A stretch of 22,730 nt of DNA from Bugula neritina. Lineage: Eukaryota; Bryozoa; Gymnolaemata; Cheilostomatida; Bugulidae. The stretch spans positions 1-22,730 of the forward strand of contig CAXIUT010000071.1 in the NCBI GenBank assembly GCA_964035545.1, written 5' to 3'. Positions within the stretch are counted from its first letter, which is position 1; every line of letters starts with the position of its first letter. A program made the position numbers and the translations under genes. Of this stretch, positions 1 to 8,135 are shown one piece after another. Under the pieces are notes generated by a model. It worked only from the letters and a program-made list of their open reading frames with translations. It searched no databases and was not told where the DNA came from.

Positions 1-93
1 CCCAACCCCAACCCCAACCCCAACCCCAACCCCAACCCCAACCCCAACCCCAACCCCAACCCCAACCCCAACCCCAACCCCAACCCCAACCCC
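1..93. repeat. Left telomere, (CCCCAA)n
   Basis: About 15 uninterrupted copies of CCCCAA start the window, in the orientation of a left chromosome end. The tract stops cleanly at TTAGATATT. C4A2 is the telomere unit of Tetrahymena and related ciliates. It marks a true chromosome terminus. Confidence 0.97.
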
Positions 94-188
94 TTAGATA
101 TTAATACAAAATAAAAGATAATATATTGGATTCTTTATATTTTATATTGATAGACGTTTTATTCGTTTCAATATGTTATATTTTTACT
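94..188. other. Left subtelomeric/promoter spacer
   Basis: A short AT-rich spacer of 95 bases between the telomere and the first start codon. It must contain the promoter of the first gene. I see no recognisable element or repeat in it. Confidence 0.6.
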
Positions 189-1079
189 ATGCCACCTAAA
201 AAAACAGAACCACCCAAATAATAACCTGTAAAAGGCAATCAAGGTAAAGGTACTCTTCTACTCATGCAGGAGATCCTAAAGGACTCAATAAAAAGGAACA
301 ACCTGCCAAAAATGAAAAAGATAGTAACTTTTTATCTAAGTAGATGGTAAAAATGGTGGAAAAGGAGTCGATAAATCGATCGATAAGAAAGGAGGTAAAG
401 ATGCTGGCAAGTCACTTGATAAGAAAGACGCAGTAAAAGGAGGAGATAAAAAAGATGGAAAGGATGCTGGTAAAAAAGATGGGAAAGATGCAGGTAAAAA
501 GGACAAAAATGAGCCTTCTAAAGGAGATAAAAAAGATAATAAAAAAGATCTTTAAAGAAGCAAATCAGCAGGAAAGCTAGATCCTAAGAAAGATGCTAAA
601 GGAAAACCAGTATAAGAAAAAAGTCCAAAGGGAGGTAAAAAACTAGACTTAAAGGAGGATAAAAGTGCAAAAAATCTTAAAAGTATTGAAAAGGATGGTA
701 AAAACAAATAGTTGAGAGATTCTAAGAGTAAAGATCAAAGCAAAGGAAATGATAATAAAGGTAAAAAAGACGATAAAAATGATAAAAAAGGTACCAAAAT
801 AATAAGATAGGAAAAAACCAGAAACCTGAACCATCTAAACCAAAGAAAGAAGAAGATATTATCAAAGACAGTGGACTTCTTGAGGCATATGAGTTATTTT
901 TAAGAGCAGTTTGTAAGCATGGACTTCCTGATGGAAATGTCTATGAGTTTGCTGCTCAGCAGATCTAGAAATATGAGAGGAAGAAAAGAGCGATCGAGCT
1001 GAAGGCTAAGGCAGAGCAATAGATTGAAAGAGCAGCTAGAAAGAGAGAATAAAGGATGCATTCGATATAAAATGACTGA
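189..1079 (+). CDS. Lys/Gly-rich protein with conserved-looking helical C-terminus, unknown function
   Basis: The model has 276 residues with three introns of exactly 20 nt (250-269, 324-343, 791-810), all starting GTA and ending AG. Each is required to keep one frame from the ATG at 189 to the TGA at 1077-1079. The first 200 residues are low-complexity Lys/Asp/Gly/Ser with repeats such as KKDGKDAGKKDGKDAG. The last 75 residues look like a folded helical domain (LLEAYELFLRAVCKHGLPDG, then a Lys/Arg/Gln-rich helix). I do not recognise the family. The basic linker could bind nucleic acid or tubulin, but that is a guess. It is the gene closest to the left telomere. Confidence 0.75.
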
Positions 1080-1201
1080 TATTGATGATTTACTTAAGGC
1101 TACTTCCTTTGAGCCATAAATTTACTTAATCTTATGAAATAAATATATAGGATATTCGGGTAATCATCTGCTAGATATATATTTTGATATTATTTTATTA
1201 G

Positions 1202-1813
1202 ATGGTTGAGAAGTTGAGTAGTTTCGGGGAGGCATTTGTTTCATATGGTAGTTACCACTATGACACAGTGTAAAATATATTTTATTTAGTAACAAGTGGA
1301 TTCATATCTTTTGTGTTCCAATTATAGCTGCTACATTGATTAGTGGTGCAAGTTATATTCCTGTTTCTTATGAGTTTCAAGGTTATAGGATAGGAGTCGA
1401 TGTAGTTTTGATGTCAGTTGTTCTATTTTACTACTTTTCTATCAACTTTGCTTTTGGCGTATTTTCTTGATAAGTTAGATGGGGATGTTGGTATTGTTAT
1501 TGTTGGGTATTGCTGGATGGCAGACTGCTTTTCAGGGAATGTAAGAAGGACTGTTCTTGAAATGGGTGTTGGGTATTCATATTTTAAGTTGGGTTTTTCA
1601 ATTCATTGGTCATGGAGTTTTCTAAAGTATTAATTTAAAGATTTAGAACGAAAACCTGCTTTAATGGATAATTTGACACAGATCATGAATGCGCCTTTGT
1701 TTGTGGTGGTGGAATTGATGATGATGGCTGGGTATCGGACGAATTAGACTGATGAGTGGATGAAACTTATTACCAAAAGGGTTATGCAGTTTAGAGAGGG
1801 AAAAGTCAAGTGA
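1202..1813 (+). CDS. Mpo1/DUF962-like membrane protein (2-hydroxy fatty acid dioxygenase family)
   Basis: The model has 183 residues and three 20-nt introns (1270-1289, 1459-1478, 1627-1646). Joined exons give the family signature: YGSYH near residues 15-19, then NKWIH about nine residues later (His 19 and His 28), then several hydrophobic helices and a C-terminal block FIGHGVF followed by KRKPALMDN and APLF. Yeast Mpo1 is an ER-membrane Fe(II) dioxygenase that acts on 2-hydroxy fatty acids during phytosphingosine breakdown, and the spaced histidines bind iron. The family match is seen in sequence; the reaction in this organism is inferred. Without splicing the frame hits TGA soon after the first intron. 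The next gene is convergent. Confidence 0.88.
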
Positions 1814-1973
1814 TTGATTCATCTTTTGTTCAAATATACTTACTATAAAAAGAATGAAAGTATTATGAAATGATTTAAAAAGATATTTTCAAATATTAGA
1901 GTTAATATGATAAAAAGATAATTGAAAGATCGGTTTAGATGATCATTTTTTGTTTAAAAGTGGTTGTTTCAGT

Positions 1974-2741
1974 TCATTTTATTCTTTTAATTTACTTTAA
2001 GAGATTACTTTTTATTTATGAGATATAAATAGTGCAAAAATGAATGTAAAAAGTTCTTATCATTATTTTTACTAAGTGATTACTTTATTTTCTTTTCTTA
2101 TTTTATATATTTTTATTGTTTATTTTATATTTTTTCAAATTAGATTGATCATGTTATATTTTTACATCTTAATTTTATTGTTTATTTTTAGATTATTGCA
2201 TTTATTTCCTTACTCTAGTTTTTCGTTGATTTGATAGTAGTTTATTGAAACATTCTTCAAGATTTTACTTGGAACAAACTTCGTTATCTTTGTAGAATTC
2301 TATTTGCTTTTTAAATGAGTATTTTATAAAACTTTCCTCTTACCAAAAAGTCTAACAAGTCTTATTATACAGTTAATATGCTCGATCTGGATTCTACGAC
2401 CACTGCTTGTACATGAAAAATGCATCGTTATGACTATTTTTCAAGTCATACAAAACTTTTTGAAATATTGTTAAGTTATTTAGTTCATCTTCTAATAATA
2501 CTATAAATTGAAATGATAATTATTGGCTATTTAGAAGTTATTTTTATATATAATTTTATTCTTTACCTGATTATTCTTTTTGGGAGGAATAACTTTTGTT
2601 ATTTGTAGTATATTGACTTTGATTTAAATTTTATTGTATTGATTTATTTTAAGTAGCAAAAAGATTAACAATATTTTATTCCAATGAATTAAGTTAAAGG
2701 TAATATTTATTTTAGATAATTAAAATAATAATAGAGGGATA
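1974..2741 (-). CDS. Gln/Asn/Lys-rich ORF, start unresolved
   Basis: A TGA-free minus-strand frame of 255 codons ends at the TGA at 1974-1976. It reads as protein, for example LEDELNNLTIFQKVLYDLKN and a region rich in Trp, Tyr and Phe (MYKQWSQNPDRAYQLYNK), followed by a basic Lys/Gln tail. There is no ATG in its first half. The stretch 2617-2770 has no AG on the minus strand, which suggests a spliced leader or a long intron that I could not place. It lies in the same frame as the upstream small gene, separated only by the TGA at 2742, so the two could be exons of one gene. No family recognised. Confidence 0.5.
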
Positions 2742-3230
2742 TCATTATTTGTCAATAAGTTTTTGGTAACTATAATCGGCTAATTCAATTGAAGATGGTT
2801 TTTATTATTTTTTATTAAACCCGAAACAATTCTTTATCTTTTCCAGAAAACTTGGACCTTATTTTATTTTAGTATTTTTTGATTTGTTTTTCTTCTTGAT
2901 TACTTTTGACTCCTTTTAAGGTGACTTATCTTTTTTTTAATTTAATAAACTTAATGTCCTTTTTTATTTCCTCCAAAATGATATCAGAACCATTTAAAAA
3001 TAGCATACATGTTTTTAAATTGTACGATCATATTTTTCCTCACCTAGTTTTCTTTTTTACTCTTAAAATTGTTGTAAAACTCCTAACTGATTTACGAAAT
3101 CCATCATATCGTACAGTTTTCTAGTTCTAACTTTATTTTATTTCCAAAGTTTAAACATAAAGTTGTGACGATTACTTCCTTATTAGGCTAAATCTAGCAT
3201 GAACATTTTGAATTCTGATATACTGGCCAT
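2742..3230 (-). CDS. Small basic protein, unknown function
   Basis: An intron-free frame runs from the ATG at 3230 to the TGA at 2742-2744, 162 residues if complete. It begins MASISEFKMFMLDLAQQG and carries helical, Lys/Gln-rich sequence, a Lys-rich stretch near residues 100-125, and ends near ADYSYQKLIDKQ. It starts 53 bases downstream of the stop of the neighbouring membrane protein gene on the same strand. I do not recognise it. The C-terminus is uncertain because the same frame continues after the TGA into another long open stretch. Confidence 0.55.
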
Positions 3231-3283
3231 TCAATAAATATTATATTGATGATTTCTAAACTATTTATAAATAATCATTTTAA

Positions 3284-4121
3284 TCATTTTATTGTTATTT
3301 CCTAACGATCTGTTTACACTTTTTTAGTATTATTTGAATATTTTTTTTTTATTTATTTCATTTATACTGATGCTTTTTAATTTTTTTAAAATGTTTGAAT
3401 ATTATCTTAATTATCTGAAGTATCAGTTTATTTAGATTTCCTGAAACAGAAAGAACAACTTTAACAACAGGAAAAAACCCAGCAACAAGTTATTACCAAA
3501 CAACAATATCCTATTTCCTTGAAATCATAGTATATTTCAACAAAATACTCACAACAATTCTTCCTTCGACAACATTAAATAATAATCATTATAACTGCAA
3601 CTGCCAAAAGAGAAATAGATATTATATTTTCAATATTTTTAAGCTATTAGTCAGTCTGAAGTGTTTGGACTATCTTTGTAAGGGCTGCTAAAAGGATCAT
3701 CACGATAGGAATAATTTTAAATAAAAAGGCGCATCGATTCCCTATTTTTGTTTGGTTTTTAAGATATTTCGTGTATTTCAAAATTTTTTATCTTTGCAAT
3801 GTTTCATTCTACAGTTGTTTATCTTCTAACACTTACTACCCGATTAAATGATATTAAAATTTCAAACATTGCTTTAGATCGATTGATATTAGTTTCTTTC
3901 AAATTAATTCCATTGAGAATATAAATAATTTTCTTTTGATTCGACAAAGTCATTTCCTTGAAAGAATGTAATATGTCATCAGGTTTATAGCTTTAAACTA
4001 AACTAACTAATTCGTAATGGTTTCTTATTGACATCAATAGTGTCTAGGAAATTTGATTTCTAATTTTCTATTTTTATGGAATGGTTGGAAGTAAACGTTA
4101 TCCCGATTCTGGCTACATCAT
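3284..4121 (-). CDS. Multi-pass membrane protein, unknown function
   Basis: Exon 1 starts at the ATG at 4121 (MMQPESGQRLLPTIPQK) and encodes about 90 soluble, helical residues. Exon 2 ends at the TGA at 3284-3286. The two frames must be joined by an intron of length 1 mod 3. The best candidate is 28 nt beginning GTAAGTGTTAG and ending CTGTAG (about 3813-3840); a 31-nt version starting three bases earlier fits equally. The product is about 269 residues. Exon 2 has three hydrophobic segments: one around FKIIPIVMILLAALTKIV, one around IISISLLAVAVIMIII, and a Cys-rich one around IGYCCLVITCCWVFSCC, followed by a Lys/Gln/Thr-rich tail. Cys clusters at the membrane edge could be acylated (inference). 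It is divergent from CCT3 with 166 bases between the starts. Confidence 0.65.
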
Positions 4122-4287
4122 TGTTGATAGTTGATATCTATTATAAATATTTTTATAACCTCAATTCAATCAAATAAAAAATATTTCTAAGAAAAGTAAA
4201 TTTAGGAGTATGATTTTGAAGTAAAGATATTATTGTAAATGCTTCTGATATTTTAAATATATTTAAAATCATATTTAATCAATAGAC
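4122..4287. promoter_or_regulatory. Divergent promoter region of membrane protein and CCT3 genes
   Basis: 166 AT-rich bases separate the two start codons, so promoters of both genes must lie here or inside the transcripts. No specific motif was identified. Confidence 0.5.
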
Positions 4288-6089
4288 ATGAAAGCTCCTG
4301 TGATGGTCATGAACACCAACTCCAAAAGATAAACCGGAAGAAAAGCACAAATAGCTAACATCCAAGCTGCAAAGGTAACTTTCCTTACCTGAAGACACTC
4401 CCTGTCTTCTCTCTTTCCTATCTTCATCATTTATTCAGGCTGTTGCTGATATTGTTACCTCCACTCTCGGCCCACAATCTATGCTCAAAATGCTTCTAGA
4501 TCCAATGGGAGGTATTGTAATGACTAATGACGGGTACTTTTGCTTTGATTTAGAAATGCCATATTGCGATAGATTGACGTTCAACATCCAGCTGCTAAGA
4601 GTGTGATTGAGTTGGCTCGTGTGCAAGATGAGGAAGTTGGAGATGGAACTACTTCTGTTATCATTGTGACTGGATAGCTTATGTTGGCTGCCCGCCCTTT
4701 TATGGAAATGAATATTCACCCCACTATTGTTGTTAGTGCTTACTACAAAGCTCTTGATTTTGCTAAAAATATCCTCAATAGCATTGCTAAACCTATCGAT
4801 ACAAACAAGGATGAGGAAGTCCTAATGGCTCTTCAAAGTTGTATTGGAACTAAGTTTGCCAGTAGATGGGGAAAGATGATTTCTAACTTGACTATCAAAG
4901 CTACTAAAACTATCATAAGAGAAGGAACTAAGAACAAACTTAACCTTGAAATCAAGAGATATGCTAGAATTGAAAAGATTCCAGGAGGAACTTTGGATGA
5001 CAGTTAGGTATTGGATGGAGTCATGGTAAATAAAGATATTACTCACCCTAGAATGAGAAGACAAATTAGAAACCCAAGAATCATCTTGTTAGATTGTCCT
5101 TTGGAATACAAGAAGGGAGAGAGTCAAACTAATATGGAATTGAAAAACTAGAATGCTATGTGTGAAGCTTTAGAACAAGAACAACAGGAAATTGCTTTTA
5201 TGTGCAATGATATTCTCAAGTGGAAGCCTGATATCGTTATTACTGAGAAAGGTGTTTCCGATTTGGCTCAACATTTCTTGCTTAAAGGAAACGTTTCATG
5301 CATTAGAAGAATCAGAAAGACTGATAACGTCAGAATCGCTAGAGTTTCTGGAGCTAAAATTGTCAATAGAGCTGAAGAAATCCAAGAATCAGATGTTGGA
5401 ACAGAATGTGGTCTTTTCGATATCAGAAAGATCGGAGATGACTACTTTTCTTTCTTTGTAGAGTGCAAGGCTCCCACTGCTTGTTCTATTTTGTTGAGAG
5501 GAGCATCAAAGGATGTCCTTAATGAGATGGAAAGAAACCTTCATGATTGTCTTGGAGTATCGAAGAATCTTTATACTGATGCTAGACTCGTTCCTGGAGG
5601 AGGAGCTGCTGAGATGGAGATTTCTGCTCGCATGAATGAAGAAGCTAACAAATACGAAGGAATTGAACAACTGCCATTCAGAGCTGGTATTTATTTAATA
5701 ACATAGTGGGATATGCTTTGGAAGTTATTCCTAAGACTTTGGCTACTAACTGCGGTATGGATGTTGTGAGAATTATCACTGAATTGAGAGCTAAGCATGC
5801 AGAAACTGGAAATGCTTCTTTCGGTATTGATGGAAACAACAAGAAGATTAGTGATATGACTGACGTTAATGTTTGGGAGCCAATAGCTGTGAAAAATCAG
5901 ATCATTAAGACTTCTGTTGAGGCTAGTTGCCTTCTTTTGAGGATTGATGACGTTGTTTCTGGAGTTAAGAGAAAGGAGAAAGAACAGAAGCCTGGTCCTT
6001 CTATGGGAGGTATGGGAGGAATGCCTGGAGGTATGGGAGGCATGGCTCCAGAAGCAATGGAAACATTTGGTGATGCAAGAGATGGATGA
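4288..6089 (+). CDS. CCT3: T-complex chaperonin subunit gamma (CCT3)
   Basis: This is a 565-residue group II chaperonin subunit, one of eight in the cytosolic CCT/TRiC ring that folds tubulin and actin. The N-terminus (TSTLGPQSMLKMLLDP, then GGIVMTNDGNAIL and VQHPAAKS) is diagnostic of the gamma subunit. The ATPase motif GDGTTS lies near residue 90. Splicing needs a 64-nt pyrimidine-rich intron (4375-4438) and two 20-nt introns (4534-4553, 5687-5706). TAA and TAG codons fall where Gln is expected. Length matches the family, but the tail is unusual: after the usual C-terminal IDDVVSGVK it carries repeated Gly-Gly-Met, which is not typical of eukaryotic CCT3. The stop is the TGA at 6087-6089. 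Confidence 0.96.
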
Positions 6090-6203
6090 TCGTGTTACAT
6101 CAATAAATATTAAACTCATTATAGAATGTTACTAGATAATTAGTATCAATAATCTTTACAAAAGTGAAATATAATTTATTGACTACAGATAATCGAAATA
6201 ATT

Positions 6204-7227
6204 ATGAGTCGAGAAATTATTGAAGAGTAAGAACGATAAGAACGAAAAAAGAATAGACAATCATAATAAAAAACACGCAATCAAACAACTAGTAAAAAAT
6301 AAAGAGAAAATCCTTCTTAAAGAAGACCAAGACCTGAATACTAGGAATAACCATCTCATTCTTCCAGAAGATCAAGACATCAAGAATAATAACCATCCCT
6401 TTTTCAAAGAAGACCAAGACCCGAACACTAGTAGTCATCTCATTCTTCGAGAAGAGCTAGACCTGAGAAGCGATCTCCATCTCTATCTTAAAAAATGTAC
6501 ACTAATCGATATAAAGTTTATTAATGTAAAATAAAAAGCAACGATAGATGAAAAATAGAAATTACAGTAAAGCTGAGCATTATGAAAACAAAATAAAAAG
6601 AGCCAAATCAGATTTAGCTAGTAGGAGAATCAACAAGTTGGTTTAAAACCAGAAGTATTAAAGAAGGGCTTTAAGTTATTCTTATAAGAACACTTTGTAG
6701 CAGATTCAATAGGCTTGGAATAATTATTTTTTTTAGTTAAATCAAAAGTAGGCTTAGATTTTTGAGGAATTTGAGAAAGAACAAAAAAGAGAAGTTATCA
6801 AGGTAGAAAAAAAAGTAAGAAAACGTTGTAAATCTTTGCCTGCTTCTACTAGATAGATATAGAGTTTGAAAGAGAAAGAGTATTTTTTGAGGAAGAAAGG
6901 AGATTTCAAGCATTTGAGGTATGTTAAAAATCAATTGGCCTAGACAGTATATATTTTATGAGATAGGTGTTGAAAGAGAGAAGAAAGAGAGCTAAAATAA
7001 TCCAGGAATATACATATTTATAGTAAGAAAGAATAAACGTAGCTGCATCTAAGAAATATAGTGCTTTGGTGAGCAAATTAGACTAGTTCAGGAAAGATAA
7101 GGAGAGGACATATTTGCGATAGGAGAAGAAGTTGAGACAAAAATACAAGAACGCAATGCAGAAGTTGAAACATGACCAGACGATGGAATATTAGAGTGTG
7201 AAAATCAGAATGACTATTCAGTATTGA
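6204..7227 (+). CDS. Basic coiled-coil protein with Arg/Pro/Ser-rich N-terminus
   Basis: The model has 327 residues and two 20-nt introns (6497-6516, 6947-6966). The first TGA after intron 1 is avoided only if that intron is removed. The first 95 residues are Gln/Arg/Ser/Pro-rich and contain a degenerate repeat (RRPRPEYQEQPSHSSRRSR, then RRPRPEHQQSSHSSRRAR). The remainder is Lys/Gln/Glu-rich with long predicted coiled-coil stretches (EEFEKEQKREVIKVEKKVRK). It has no recognised catalytic motif. Composition suits a cytoskeletal or basal-body scaffold, but that is inference only. It lies 114 bases after CCT3 and 47 bases before the chromodomain gene, all on the same strand. Confidence 0.75.
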
Positions 7228-7274
7228 CTATATTGACTTGATTTTTATTTTAGAGGAGAATAATATATACTAGT

Positions 7275-8111
7275 ATGAATCCGGAATAAAAAATAGAGGC
7301 AATTATTGGTCGCAAAGTCTACAGCGGAAAGGTTCTATATCTTACCAAATGGCAAGGTTATCCTGAAGAAGAGGCTACTTGGGAGTCTGTCAAATTACTT
7401 AAGGAATACAAACATCTCATCAGACACTATAATCTGCAAAATAGAAATCAAATGAACAAATAAGAAGAAGATAATGAATAAGGGTAGTCTAATATGCTAG
7501 AACTTCAGAAACATGAGTCCTCTATGGTTGGCTAGGAAGAACTTAGTCAAGCAATTTTGCCGGCAAAAATTTAAAAATAAAGAAAAGACCCCCTAGAATA
7601 GGTCCAAACTGTGAAGAAAACAAGAGACTTACAGGTTGTGAGAAGAAGAGGTCGTCCTCCAAAGAGAAAATTATTCTAAAATTAGGAAGTACCCCGCCCA
7701 ATCAAGACAGAAGAGAATGTAATTGAATACAAAAACTTCTAAAATGATGTTTCTAAGTACATTCTACCACTTGTCCCTGATCAGTTCAACATTGTGAAGA
7801 AAGAAGAGGTGATAAATGATATGGGCAAAGTCAATCTGGGAAATTAGGACGAGATGATGGGAAATAAGGACGAGGTGATGGGAAATAAGGATGAGATGAA
7901 TCTAAATATAAAGGTAGAAGACGGGGAGAGCAATTTGGTCAAAATATTTTATGCTGATAAGAATGAGAAAGGAATTCTTGAATATACTATTGAGGAGAAG
8001 GGAGGGCATTTGAAGAAGCTACCATCAGAGGAGATATTTTCATTGTACCCTAGGAGTTTGGTGAGTTTCTTGGAGAGCAAATATTTCCCCAGAAAAGACA
8101 CTTTCCGTTGA
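7275..8111 (+). CDS. Chromodomain protein with AT-hook
   Basis: An intron-free gene of 278 residues. Residues 1-55 form a chromodomain: IEAIIGRKV, then LYLTKWQGYPEEEATWES and a C-terminal helix LKEYKHLIRHY. Trp26 and Tyr29 occupy two methyl-lysine cage positions, and Trp36 is the conserved core Trp. The first cage aromatic (the Tyr of E-Y-x-V-E in HP1) is replaced by Gln5. Residues 123-132 (RRRGRPPKRK) are a classic AT-hook for minor-groove DNA binding. Residues about 189-209 are three copies of a 7-residue repeat (GNKDEVM type). The C-terminal 70 residues have a beta/alpha look that could be a chromoshadow-like domain, but I cannot confirm it. It likely acts in heterochromatin. It ends 66 bases before the internal telomeric array. 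Confidence 0.9.
7839..7901 (+). repeat. Three tandem copies of a 21-bp coding repeat
   Basis: Three near-identical 21-base units inside the chromodomain gene encode GNQDEMM, GNKDEVM and GNKDEMN. The third codon changes TAG (Gln) to AAG (Lys). The unit length keeps the frame. Confidence 0.9.
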
Positions 8112-8135
8112 TTTTATCAGATATTGAATCATTTA

